A stretch of DNA of 64,000 nucleotides from Tamarix chinensis (Eukaryota; Streptophyta; Magnoliopsida; Caryophyllales; Tamaricaceae), in NCBI GenBank assembly GCA_030549775.1, contig CM060174.1, positions 8,065,391 to 8,129,390 of the forward strand, read 5' to 3'. A program made the position numbers and the translations under genes. Shown here in pieces: positions 1-10,930 of the stretch. Under the pieces are notes generated by a model. The model made no database searches. It saw only the letters and a list, made by a program, of their open reading frames with translations, and was not told the DNA's origin. The stretch's first letter is position 1, and the number at the start of each line of letters is the position of its first letter.

Positions 1-1027
1 ACAAATACTAATTTGTTGATATATTATCAATTAAAAAATAAGGGCTACTGTATAATTTGTGTTTCATGATAAAGCCAAACTTTAGCTTAACGTTTGTTGA
101 TATAATAATAATAATAATAATAAATACATCATTACTAATAGTTCTAATAATATTAATATAAATAATTTTAATAATAATGATAATGTACTTTTTATAGTGA
201 AAAAATATAGTTAAAATAAAAGTCATTGTGCTTGAAATTTAGAGACAAAGCACCACTTTTTCTCTTCAAAACACACACACACAAAAAAGAAGAAAACATA
301 AATCATGTATATTTTAAACCAAAAGACAAGTTAATACTATTTAGTATATTTACAAAGAAATATTAACAAGTAATCTTATTTAATCCTTATCATATTATCG
401 GATCTAATAAAATTATATGACAGGAATAAAAATAAAATTATATACGTAATATTGTAATCATTATCAAAAATATATTATTCTTTTTTAAATAAAATAATAT
501 TACACGAAGAGAAGACACTAAAACTGCTATAGTGTCTCATGCTACTGAACAAAGCTTTTGTGTACAAATATATATATGTCCGTATAATGATAAAAACATG
601 TTTTGTGCCCAATTTAAGTATAATATTTTTCCATCAACTACTAAAAGTCTAAAATTTGCAGGTCAAGTCTGCGAAGTCAGATAAATGATGATCATTTGAC
701 AAATTTAGCCGGCGCTGCCAAGTAAAATCGGATAAGAAGGAATAAAAAACAACACTTCCCAAGGTCTCTATGCTAGGGTCTTTTTGGTCCTACACATCTT
801 GTCTCTTTGGTTCAGAGAAGATGAGAGATCCACCAGCAAGGCAGCAAACTAACGGCTCAAAAGGAATAATAATAATAATAAATAAATAAATATATAAATA
901 AATAAAAACAGTAACTAAAAACAATAGTTTGTCTCGCATGTATTTACTCTTTAGATGGTCCCCTTGAAACCAAAAGACCCTCCTCTTTGAACCGAAAACT
1001 CTCTTCACCAATTGCAATATATATATA
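1..1027. other. AT-rich intergenic DNA, no gene seen
   Basis: Very AT-rich sequence with a short AAT microsatellite near 102-122 and an AC run near 270-283. Short open frames on the minus strand are low-complexity isoleucine-rich translations of AT repeats and have no family likeness. I see no promoter, RNA gene or mobile-element end that I can support here. Confidence 0.6.
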
Positions 1028-1839
1028 TATACCTTCGTAACTTGTAATTTTATTTTCTAAAATTAGACCCGTCGAAAGTTAAATTGACTTGTCTAATCCA
1101 ATCTAATTTTTATAAAATTTAACCTAATATAATTTAATAAATTTATTAATCCGATTGATCCGAAACTAATCCAACTTGAATGATTCGATTCAACTTCGAT
1201 CCGTAATCCGCTAATCCGATCCATCATCAACTTGACCCATTATCAACCAAACCTTATTTAATAAAATTAAATTTTATATTAACTAGTTATGGTAATAAAA
1301 AAAAATACATATGTTTTATTGTATATTTAAAGTTTTTAAAAATATATTATTACTTAAATTTTATTTAGTTTTCTTACTTTTATTATAAATTTGCTTATTC
1401 ATCAACGATATTTTAATTTTACCTATTTTATCGTGGAAAAATAAAAAAAATTAAAAAGTTATAATAATAAACAAATAACAATTTATAACATATTATTAAT
1501 TACATGCTTACATAAAATTAAATTTAATGTTTGCTTATAAAGTTAATGTGTTAGATTAATTTTGGTAGTCAGTATTTGATTTGAACTAAATCCAAAGTCA
1601 TTCGATTCAGGATTAACTCGACTCGAATTCAACCCGACCTATTCAAATCTTAATAGATCTTATTCGTCAAATTAATCTAAATGTGGTCCGCAAATTAAAT
1701 CGAATACGAAATCACCTGAATACGAGTTTGCTTAACCAAAACCTGACCGAATAAGAATGTAAATTGGGTGGGTTTAGAGCAGGTATATCCATACCTATAC
1801 CCAGGGACGAAGCCAGGATCAAAATTTAATGGGGTCCTA

Positions 1840-1871
<32 letters not shown>

Positions 1872-3295
1872 GGGATAAAAAATAATTATAATTAATAATA
1901 TCAAATAATAATAATATATACTACTGTCTCCAATAAAATTTATTTATTTATTTTTAAAATAACAATAACAATTACATTATTAATGAAGACAAATTAAATT
2001 ATGGTCTCATTATACTAATTAATGTGCGTATATATATTATAAGAAAAATATATATTAAAATGGACAACATACCCTTAATATTTGGTAGTAAAATAACAAA
2101 AGAAATGAAAATTTGTATGGTATACTAACAAAATGTAAAGAGAATTTTATAATATATGTCCGTCAAAGCCACATACTAGTAATCCAGTAACACATTAAAT
2201 AAAAAACAAAGAGAAAAATAAATTATATAATATAATAATTAATTGAAAATAGAATATAAGCTTGAAAATATATAGATCGATAAAGGAAAAAATTTAAACG
2301 GCCAGAAGCCAAACATGGATTAAAATGGCCGGATAAAAAAATTCCAAAAAAAATACACCAAATTAAATATTTATAATATATCTATATACATTATAAAGCA
2401 TAAATTATTAAATTTTATATCTATATATATTATAAAATATAAATTATTAAATTCACATGGGGTCAAGTGACCCCATGTGCTCCATGCTGCCTCCGTCCGT
2501 GCCTATACCTGTACGTGATAAGAAAATCCGTACCCAAATTTGTATCCATATCCAGAACAAGTACCCACTAACATATCTATATCCGTATCCACTTAATATA
2601 TGTTATTTGACGTATAATCTATTTACCCGTTAATATATATTATGTAGCAGATAAATCTATTATCCGACAGATAAATTCATTTAGAGTTAAGTCAAATAAA
2701 AATTTTAACCTTAATTTAAATTATTTTTATTTTAAAATTAAGGGTAAAGGGGTAAATATATATTTGATAAACGGATATAGATATAGATATAAATACAGAT
2801 ACAGATAATTATATCCCATACTCGTATCCTTATCCGAATCCGATGTGTATTTTTTCCATCATTCATATCTATTTATCCATATCCATTTAAGTATCCAATG
2901 GATAAAACCTATATAATTTCGGGTTAAATCAACTACGTTTACATCTATAAATCCGATTTGACCTTATTTGACAAGTTAATCATAAATAATCCGAACCTGA
3001 CTTGATTCAAATCCAAACTATCTCAACTAAAATTCGACCCGACTTAAAACTTAATTTAATACAATTCGAATCTACAATAATCAAAACCCAACTTGAATCG
3101 ATCTTATCCAAATAATAATACAATCTGAAATAATTTAAACATGGTCTGATCCATAAAAAAAATATCCATAAATAAGTTAATTAAATAATAATTTGATCCA
3201 CTGTAACTCGAAGTTTCCAATCTAATTGTCAGCTATACTTAAAACCGCGAAAAAAAACCCAACCACCGAAATAATCCTTTTATTTAACCATCCCT
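1028..3295. repeat. Degenerate dispersed repeat rich in TCGACCCGA and TATCC motifs
   Basis: Both flanks of this stretch hold many imperfect copies of words such as CGACCCGAC, GATCCG, TATCCATATCC and GGATATAGATATAG. They look like the decayed interior of a non-autonomous DNA transposon, a class whose interior in plants is often GGGTCGGGT-like. The right edge near 3288-3295 reads CCATCCCTA, which would be an inverted TAG-type hAT end, but no matching left end or 8-bp duplication was found. A separate hAT-type element sits inside at 1802-2501. Confidence 0.45.
1802..2501. mobile_element. Non-autonomous hAT-type element, 700 bp
   Basis: The left end reads CAGGGACGAAGCCAGGAT and the inverted right end reads CACGGACGGAGGCAGCAT, 14 of 18 bases matching. 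The element is flanked by a perfect 8-bp direct repeat, CCTATACC, at 1794-1801 and 2502-2509. An 8-bp duplication and CAGGG-type termini are the hallmark of hAT elements. The interior is AT-rich with a (TA)n tract near 1840-1866 and has no transposase frame, so it must be mobilised in trans if at all. Confidence 0.85.
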
Positions 3296-4124
3296 AGTTG
3301 TGTCCTCCTTAAATGTAAAGAGGTTTTAGATCAATTAAATGTCTCCCTGTAGGAGAAGATCACAAGCCTGCAACCACATACGGGTGAGCAGGGTCAGGGC
3401 AGGGCAGAGCAGAGGGCCCCTGGCAGAATAGGCCAGGCCAGGAGCAGTCCCCTATCTCTAAAGTCTAAAAATCCCCTCTTTTTTTCACAGCTCAAATCTT
3501 CCTCTCCTCTCCTTTTCTTCGGTTAATTGTTTTTCTGTTCCGAGGGCTTATTATTATTATTGTCATTGCTATTACTGCTTTGTGCCTCGAGAACTGTGTT
3601 ATTGTCGCCTATAGCCTTCGTTAATAATAAAAACTGTTAGCATATCTTAAGCTCTTGTCCCTTCTGTCTCATATTTTCTTATCGTTTGCTATAAAATACC
3701 AGAGAGAAAGGAGGAGAAAGGAGAAAGTGCTCAGTTTTCTTACTCCCCCATGTCCACATTTAGTGCCTTCCCTCTTGTTTCTTTTGTCAACGCAAACATG
3801 GAGTTCCTAGAGATTAAACCATTCTAAGCAAGGCCCATAAATCCATTTTCCCTCATATTAATATAGATGCTATCTGCTCAGTCTCTGCTTTCCTCTGTTT
3901 TGTTTCAAATTTCTGACTTCTAGAAGCTACTTAGTCCAGAAAAGCTCATTGCTTTGTTGACGAGGCAGAATCACAACAGCCCATTTTCATCAATGGCTAG
4001 GAGCAACTGCCAACTTGGTTCCATCCATCCTTCTTCTTTTTCTCTGTAGGAACTATCCTCCCTTTGTTTTCATTCTGAAGCTGGTTAGCAGATTATTCTT
4101 GTATCTGACATACTTGGATTATCC
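3296..4124 (+). promoter_or_regulatory. Probable promoter and 5' leader of the PII-2-like gene
   Basis: A TATA-like TATAAAA occurs at 3690-3696, preceded by a pyrimidine-rich stretch (3477-3530) and followed by purine-rich AGAGAGAAAGGAGG. If transcription starts just after it, the leader is about 400 bases. That leader contains three short upstream frames: 3750-3827 (25 codons), 3867-3923 (18 codons) and 3993-4049 (18 codons, A at -3 and G at +4). A leader intron could remove some of them. The start site is inferred, not shown. Confidence 0.4.
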
Positions 4125-6505
4125 ATGAAGAATTTGGGCATGATGTGTTGTGCAATGCTGTTTCTATTCATCCTCTTTTTGAGTGGTTGGAGCAATGGAG
4201 ACTCAGATAGTGTCGATATGGCTCCAATGGAGAGAGCAGAGCAAGAAGCCCTTTACTCTGCCATTCAAGGATTTGTGGGAAACCAGTGGAATGGTTCAGA
4301 TCTTTATCCTGATCCTTGTGGATGGACTCCAATACAGGTACTTGCGTGCATTAGTAATGATTTTTAAGTAAGTTGAAATTTTGGGTCATTTTGAAAATAT
4401 TTTCATTGTCCGCGCAATTAATTAATTGTCCTACTGATGCTAGTACGATTATTATACACTAGTTATGAATTGACATGATGAAAAATTAAGTCAATTTTTG
4501 TTGCATTAACTCTACTTTTGTTGCATTAACTCTACGTACTATGGACGGCTTATTGTTATGAAGCACTTTTTACCTACAAACTGGAAAACTTACTAAACTC
4601 TGAATGAATACTAACGTGGAAAAAAAAGGAAGAAGATGCTTGTGACTTATTGAGGAAACTAACATAGAAAACCCAGATGACAGAAAAAAAAGAAAGAGGA
4701 ATAATATCATGAAACCTTCTTCTTCTTCTTCTTCTTCTTCTTATTATTATTATTATTATTATTATTATCTTCTCTAATCATTGCAACTTCCTGTGCCCAA
4801 AGTAGTGTGTAAATAGAGTGATAATTCATGTACTAAATACGATTTCAAGAATTTGCTTTGACCTTTTTAAAATGGCTCTGTATTTCCCTTTTCAGTAGTA
4901 AACTTGTTATTTCAGGTAGTATCTGCTTCATCCAGTATCGCCTGCTCATTTCATTTCACCATTTCTTTTATCGGAATGCGGAGTTATGGTCATTCTGTCA
5001 GAAAAATAATGATGATCTGACACAAGCCATTCTGCAATGCATTGGCCACTCTCCAATGTCCCATTCAAAAATGGATAGAAGAAGCAAAAAAATAATTAGA
5101 CTACTATATTTATGAAGTTATGAACTTGTATGTGTTCCTATCACATGACAATCATTCCGTCTCTCATGCTCTCTTTTCAGAGAAAATACATGCTATAGGG
5201 CTTATCCATTCTGTATTCCTAGATTCTGACCGGTTGTAATTTTCTCCCCTCTTCTTGCCGCAGGGCGTTTCATGTGATCTGTTTGATGGTTTATGGTACA
5301 TTACTGACTTGAACATCGGACCGCATAGCGACAACTCATTAACCTGCAACGAAAATGCCCGATTCAGACCACAACTATTCAAGCTCAAGCACCTGAGATC
5401 ACTTTCATTCTTCAACTGTTTCAACACACCACACAATCCAATCTCCATACCAACCACCAGTAATAGCTGGGGAAAACTTGCTCGCACCTTGGAATCACTA
5501 GAATTCCGGTCGAATCCCGCCCTCACGGGCAAAATACCAAGCGAATTCGGTCGTCTAGGAAAGTTGCAATCATTAGTGCTGCTAGAGAACGGATTATCCG
5601 GTCACCTCCCATCGAATATTGGGAATCTACACAGCTTGAAACGGTTAGTCTTCTCGGGGAATGGACTCACAGGCTGGATTCCTAGTAATATTGGGAATCT
5701 CAGTGAGCTCTTGATAATGGATCTAAGTAGGAATCTTCTATCCGGGCCATTGCCCCTGACTCTCGACGGGTTGAAGTCACTCTTAAAGCTTGATTTGAGC
5801 AGCAATATGATGGTGGGTGGTATCCCAACACAAATTGGGAGTTTGAGGAATCTGACACTTCTGGACCTTAGTAACAACAGTTTGTCAGGTGGGCTGGTAA
5901 ACTCACTTGAGGAAATGGAGTCCTTGGAAGAATTAGTCTTGTCCAACAATCCAATTGCTGGTGAGATGAAGAATCTAGATTGGAAAAAGATGGGAAATCT
6001 AGTGACCCTAGATCTATCCAAAGTGGGTCTAACAGGTGAAGTCCCCGAGTCAATTGCAGGATTAAAGAGGCTAAGATATTTAGATCTTAGCAAAAACTAT
6101 CTTACCGGGGAACTGAGTCCGAAGCTGGAGAGTATGCCTAGTGTAAGTGCATTGTACTTGAATGGGAATAACTTAACAGGAGAGTTGAAATTCTCTGCTA
6201 GGTTTTATAAGAAGATGGGAAGGAGATTTGAGGCATCGAATAACTCAAATCTTTGCTATCGTCAAGTAGGAGAAGAGATGTTAGAAGGCGAGAATGGTCC
6301 AGTTGGAGTGAAGCCATGTCGTCAATCAGAGACCATGACAACATTGTATGGTGGGCAGGAGACCAAGTCTTATAAGTTAGCTGAGGGAAATCCAGAGTCT
6401 CTTAGTGTTTCTTTGGGATTGCCAAGTTGTGGAGTTTGTTGGTTTTGGTGGATATTTCTGGTCCAATCATTTACAATGGTAGTAGCGGTAATGCTGAATT
6501 ATTGA
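4125..6505 (+). CDS. PII-2: PII-2-like leucine-rich-repeat protein
   Basis: This is a two-exon gene. Exon 1 is 4125-4337 and exon 2 is 5264-6505, separated by a 926-bp phase-0 intron with GT (4338) and AG (5262-5263). The joined product has 484 residues. Residues 1-25 form a hydrophobic signal peptide. A cap region with AEQEALYSAI and DPCGWTPIQGVSCD follows. About ten LRRs of the plant extracellular LxxLxLxxNxLxGxIP type span roughly residues 147-385 (for example LSELLIMDLSRNLLSGPLP). The last 23 residues are hydrophobic and could be a transmembrane or GPI-anchor tail; no kinase domain follows. The cap, length and LRR number fit the PII-2 family, named from an Arabidopsis protein needed for response to a root endophyte. 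The family is certain as an LRR protein and likely as PII-2. Its ligand and partner are unknown from sequence. Confidence 0.88.
4717..4769. repeat. Compound CTT/ATT microsatellite in the LRR-gene intron
   Basis: A run of CTT triplets passes directly into a run of ATT triplets inside the single intron. It is a pyrimidine-rich then AT-rich tract, likely length-variable between individuals and useful as a marker. Confidence 0.9.
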
Positions 6506-7033
6506 TTTCTAGCTGGCATTTGGAGTAGGGTATTGTCCCGTGTCAGATCAGACGTAGGAGGAGGAGATTAAAGAGTAGATGATGATTTTTGTGAGTATAA
6601 ATAGGCCCCAGGATATATTTTGTCGGGTACTTGGACTGCAAGATTAATTTGATTAATTAGGATTCAGGGTGTCTGTACTAAGCTAATCTCACCTTCTCGC
6701 GTGTTACTTGTTATTAGTACTAACAATTTCGATACTGTAATTTTGACGTTGGTCTGCTGCAATATTATTCAATCACTACCTTTAATTTTTACTACTTTGT
6801 GTATTCCAAGAATTGAAAGGTTTTGTAGTAGCAATAGTACTTGGTGAAAATACTATACAAGGGCGTACTGGATGCATGTGAACAGTGGGTAGTTGTCGAA
6901 GAAATGAGAAAAGTGCGTTTCTTGCGGTAAATCAAGCTACGAGTCATCGAAAGAGCCTCGCGTACCTAACTAATTCTCTAAGCAATACACAAAAAAATAT
7001 AGAAAATGTCTTCTATACATTATGGTATGTACG
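6506..7033 (+). other. Intergenic spacer between the LRR and SDR genes
   Basis: This holds the 3' untranslated region of the LRR gene and the upstream region of the SDR gene. No canonical AATAAA was seen; AT-rich words such as CAATATTATTCAAT near 6760 could serve as plant polyadenylation elements. No repeat family recognised elsewhere in the window occurs here. Confidence 0.5.
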
Positions 7034-7042
7034 TATATAAAG
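7034..7042 (+). promoter_or_regulatory. TATA box of the SDR gene
   Basis: TATATAAAG lies 38 bases before the proposed ATG at 7080. A normal TATA-to-start distance would give a very short 5' leader of about 10-15 bases. This is consistent with the short first exon but is inferred from sequence only. Confidence 0.45.
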
Positions 7043-7079
7043 CATTATCATTAGGAGATATATGGTTGGGCTGGCAGTA

Positions 7080-8014
7080 ATGGAGTCTAGTTTCCAAGAG
7101 CAAAACCATGAACAGAGGTAAGCAAATCCATATATGTTGCTTGAACTAGCTACTTCAAAATTAATTAACTAATTAATTGAGTGTTTTCCCTTACATATAA
7201 ACGGTCATGATCAAGAAGGTTAAGAGGGAAAGTAGCTATTATTACAGGAGGAGCCAAAGGCATAGGAGCCGCCGCCGCCAAACTATTTGCCCAACAAGGT
7301 GCCCACGTAGTCATCGCAGACATCCAAGATGAACTCGGAACACAGCTCGCCAGTTCCATATCCGGCCGTTACATACACTGCGATGTCTCCAAAGAAACGG
7401 ACGTCGAATCCGCCGTGAAGTTAGCGTTATCATGGAAAGGACGGCTGAACATCATGTTCAACAACGCAGGAACATCAGGCCCGGATTGCAGCATCACCAA
7501 TCTCGACACCGAGCAATTGAAGTCATTGCTCGACATCAATCTCCTCGGGGTCGTACACGGGACGAAACACGCGGCTCGAGCCATGATCAAAGGGAAAAAA
7601 GGCGGTTCCATCATATGTACGTCGAGTTCAGCCGCCATAATGGGTGGTCTAGCGTCGCACTCTTATACGATGTCGAAAGGTGCAATAGTCGGTGTTATGA
7701 GGAGTTTGGCTTGTGAACTAGGAGCTCATGGGATACGTGTTAATTGTATTTCTCCACACGGCGTGCCTACTGATATGCTCTTGGATGCTTACAGGAGGTT
7801 TACCGGTGATACGGAGATGGGGGTCGAACGTGTAGCCGAGGAAGCGGCGAGGAATGGGAGTTTACAGATTGGAAGAGGCGGCAGGGTTGATGATATCGCG
7901 TTTGCTGCGCTTTTTTTGGCCAGTGATCAGTCTGAGTTTATAACGGGACAGAATCTGGCTGTTGATGGGGGGTATACGTGCGCTACCACTAGCATGAGGT
8001 TTATGTACAAATAA
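7080..8014 (+). CDS. Short-chain dehydrogenase/reductase (tropinone-reductase/secoisolariciresinol-dehydrogenase-like, SDR110C type)
   Basis: Exon 1 is 7080-7117 (MESSFQEQNHEQ plus two bases) and exon 2 is 7219-8014, with a 101-bp GTAAGC..AAG intron; the joined product is 277 residues. Visible classical-SDR motifs are the Rossmann loop TGGAKGIG, the acidic residue after beta-2 in VVIADIQ (favouring NAD), CDVS, NNAG, a serine-rich strand ICTSSSA, the catalytic YTMSK (YxxxK), ISPHGVPTDM and the C-terminal NLAVDGGYT. The start was chosen because splicing recreates the usual R-L-x-GKVAIITGGA junction of plant SDR110C enzymes, which often have a short first exon. A downstream GTG-initiated frame at 7415 would lose the cofactor domain. 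Substrate cannot be told: relatives act on tropinone, lignans, xanthoxin or diterpenoids. It sits 575 bp after the LRR gene with no functional link visible. Confidence 0.9.
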
Positions 8015-8330
8015 TTGCTCTGCTGTATTCTGGAGTTTTTAATCACGGAGCAGTGTACATGGTTTAATTAAGTGCACTTCTTTTACACTGAGTCGGTGAA
8101 AAATTAATAGAGATACATAAATTATGAGCATGTTAAATAATCTAGTGTTAATAAAATAAAAAATAAAAATACTAAACTCATCGTCTGATGGTTTAAGCTT
8201 TCTAGATATGAAAGGTTTCAGGCACATGTGCAACACACCCCTTTAGAAATTTATATTTATGTTTTTTATATAAAAGGCACCAAATAAAACGTGGGACCTA
8301 GCCTTACTTTGTAGTTAGTTTGGTCGTCTT
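8015..8330. other. 3' flank of the SDR gene
   Basis: AT-rich sequence with AATAAA-like words near 8150-8165 that could end the SDR transcript. Nothing else is recognised before the first MITE. Confidence 0.4.
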
Positions 8331-8333
8331 TTA

Positions 8334-8559
8334 CCTTGTTTGACATGAGGACAACGGAGGTGGAATTTTATTTTATTTTATATTTTTTATATTAAATTAT
8401 TAATAATACTAAATATATGTTTAATAAAATATTTAAATTAAATTAAATTAAGATTTAAAATAAATATTTATTAAAATAAAAGTATTTAATTTTAAATAAA
8501 TTATATAATATATAAGGAAATTTTTATTTATTTATATTATCCCAATACCAAACGAGCAA
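8334..8559. mobile_element. MITE copy A (PIF/Harbinger-like), diverged
   Basis: A 226-bp element whose left end (CCTTGTTTGACATGAGG) and inverted right end (TTGCTCGTTTGGTATTG) are eroded forms of the ends of copies B and C. TTA flanks both sides at 8331-8333 and 8560-8562, a TTA target duplication typical of PIF/Harbinger MITEs. The AT-rich interior aligns with copy B in the same orientation. Confidence 0.7.
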
Positions 8560-8950
8560 TTAAAAATAAAAAATATATTTCTAATTGAACTTGTTTTCTT
8601 AAGCTTTCAATTAAGAATGAAATTATAGGTATATCTATAGGTGCCAATCTAATGGGTCGGTTTGAGGTCGGAATCCTTTGTTTGCAAATGATGTTGGAGG
8701 CTTGTCCTCTCCTTAGTATTTATAATAATAATGAAAATAGAAAAGCAAGAAGAAAAAAGTCATTCCTACGTTACAGCTTTAGTTCAGCATTTAGCTCCGT
8801 GAGAGCCTATACAATACTACAACTCTAGAAGGAATAATCACACGCACACCAAAATGTATGGGCAAAAAGACCGCTTGCCATACCTCTTCCGGAGTGGTGC
8901 AGCGATCGAATTATTTTGAAGCATGAGTGGCAACAATATATATATATATA

Positions 8951-9190
8951 GGGCATGTTTGGTATGAGGGTAATAGGGGTGGAAAAATTTCCCCTCTATT
9001 TTATACCTCTTATATTAAGTATTTAATAATAATAAATATATTTTTAATGAAATATCCATTTTAGATCAAATTAAAATCTCAAATGGGTATTCATTAGAAT
9101 AAAAATATTTAATTTTAAATAAATTATATAAGATATATAAAATATGGGGGTAATTTTTCCACCTCTATTACCCCCATACCAAACGAGCAC
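8951..9190. mobile_element. MITE copy B (PIF/Harbinger-like)
   Basis: A 240-bp element with 16-bp terminal inverted repeats GGGCATGTTTGGTATG and GTGCTCGTTTGGTATG (the latter read from the right end). The inverted similarity extends inward to the GGTAATAGGGGTGG region. Flanks are ATA on both sides, which differs from the usual TTA/TAA and coincides with a (TA)n tract. There is no coding capacity. Confidence 0.82.
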
Positions 9191-10930
9191 ATAGTAGTAT
9201 CTTCTTCGCGTGCCTCAAAGAGGCTTTTAATTCTGATCTGTAGTGCCCCGGGCCAATGCTGCTTATTGGGCCTCCTTAAGGTTTGTTAAGAGGTCCGTTG
9301 GACGCATGGCGAGCCTTCTTTGAGTGGATATATTATTATCCGATATAAGATAAAGTGATTTGATATTTGAATTGATCCAATTAAAAAAATTAAATAATTA
9401 ATTTAATATTTTTTTCCATATTAAATAATTAATTTGGTCAATTAAAAATTAAATAAATTGAATATATAATCCGATAAATACAAATAATATCCGATCTGAT
9501 AAGTTATATATATATAAACTCTAAAACTTATTTATTTTTCATAATAATTTATTGTATATAATCATACATGTATTTGTGTGTATAATTTGAAAAGAGATTG
9601 TTTATTGTAATACTTTTTAATTTTTATATTTATTAAATATTTAAATATTATCTAAAATTTAGAATTGCTGATTGAATATAATATAATTTTATTTTCGAAT
9701 CAAATCATTAGATAAGATTTGTTTAAATTCGATCAATTTATTATCTTTCGTTTGAAGAAATTTTTATTTGGTATTTCTTATTTACAATTTATTTGAAAAT
9801 TTAAGATATTCAACCGATTATTTATTCTTTGGTTCAAAATTTTCAAATATCAATTTTTTTAAAAAATATTCAATCTTTTAGGTATTTAAATATCTAAATT
9901 ATAAAATATCTAATATGTAAACACTTTTAGCGGGCAATGGCCCTTTTGAACCACAAACGAAACATATGGGTACAACATAGTCCAAGTTAAACTCTAAAAA
10001 TCGAATCGACACACCACTTTAACCCATCGATGCCTAGTGTAAAATGATAAGAACCAAGTATTGACATGTAATGACCATCATTAGTTTTTTTTCCTTCTCT
10101 CTCACTACACAATCAACTTAAAGGTAGATAATATCTTTTTTTTTCTTTTTTTTTTAACAAAACTAAAAGGTATACAATATTGATAGAGAAGAATCTAAAC
10201 TTAATATTTTTTAGTAGTTCGGATTCTAGCCTTAATTAAAAGACTATAATCTCATCAACAAGACTACCACTATCCTATAGTCTTGTATTTGACATATGAC
10301 TATTTCTAGAAAGATAAAAAAAATGCAATTCAAACCATTATGAATTAGTTTGAGAAAGAATTTTGACCCAAAGTTGCAACTTATGAACTATACTTTTTTA
10401 GATTGTCTACCCTGTTAATCCCATTTTGTTTGCATCTTCTTTCTTTTTAATTCATTCCAAAGCATATGTAAGTTCTATTTGTAAAATGTTTTTTTTTAAA
10501 CTTTTGTATATACTCTTATTAATTTAGTCTTTTTATGCAATTCAAACTAAAATATGAATTGATAATAACGATAACTATTGAATACCACCATTAAATTAAT
10601 GATTTGTTATTGTAGTTAATGTTAATTTAACTATATTCTTCATCTTAGTAATTTCGAAACCCTTGTTGTAATATTGCATTTCAAAACCTTTAAGATATAT
10701 TAATTTTATTCTTAAATAAGTAAAAAATAATATACTTTTGAAAAGTAGTGTAAAGAAGTTCACAAATGCAAGAAAATAAGTTTTACTCAATTACTAATTG
10801 CCTAGTTTAGAAACAAATCAATGGATTGGTTCATACTAGGAAGGTTTTGAAACACAACAAGACTAGTGGACTAATTTTGGGATACCAATTAACTTGTTTG
10901 TCATATTTTTGGTTTTTATTCTGCTTTAAT
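9191..10930. other. AT-rich intergenic DNA with decayed repeats
   Basis: A small GC-richer patch (9240-9320) precedes AT-rich DNA with scattered TATCCGAT-type words (9340-9500) like those at 2.5-2.9 kb, suggesting an old relative of that repeat. The remainder holds no frame, promoter or TE end that I can support. Confidence 0.45.

Noticed and set aside
4858..5115. An 85-codon frame in the LRR-gene intron
   Set aside because: It starts at a non-ATG codon, is not similar to the LRR family, and lies between good splice sites.
5164..6093. Minus-strand frames of 122 and 163 codons over the LRR gene
   Set aside because: They are antisense shadows of exon 2; the plus strand has an obvious LRR protein.
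7369..7716. Frames overlapping the SDR gene on both strands
   Set aside because: They are out-of-frame shadows of a clear SDR coding sequence.
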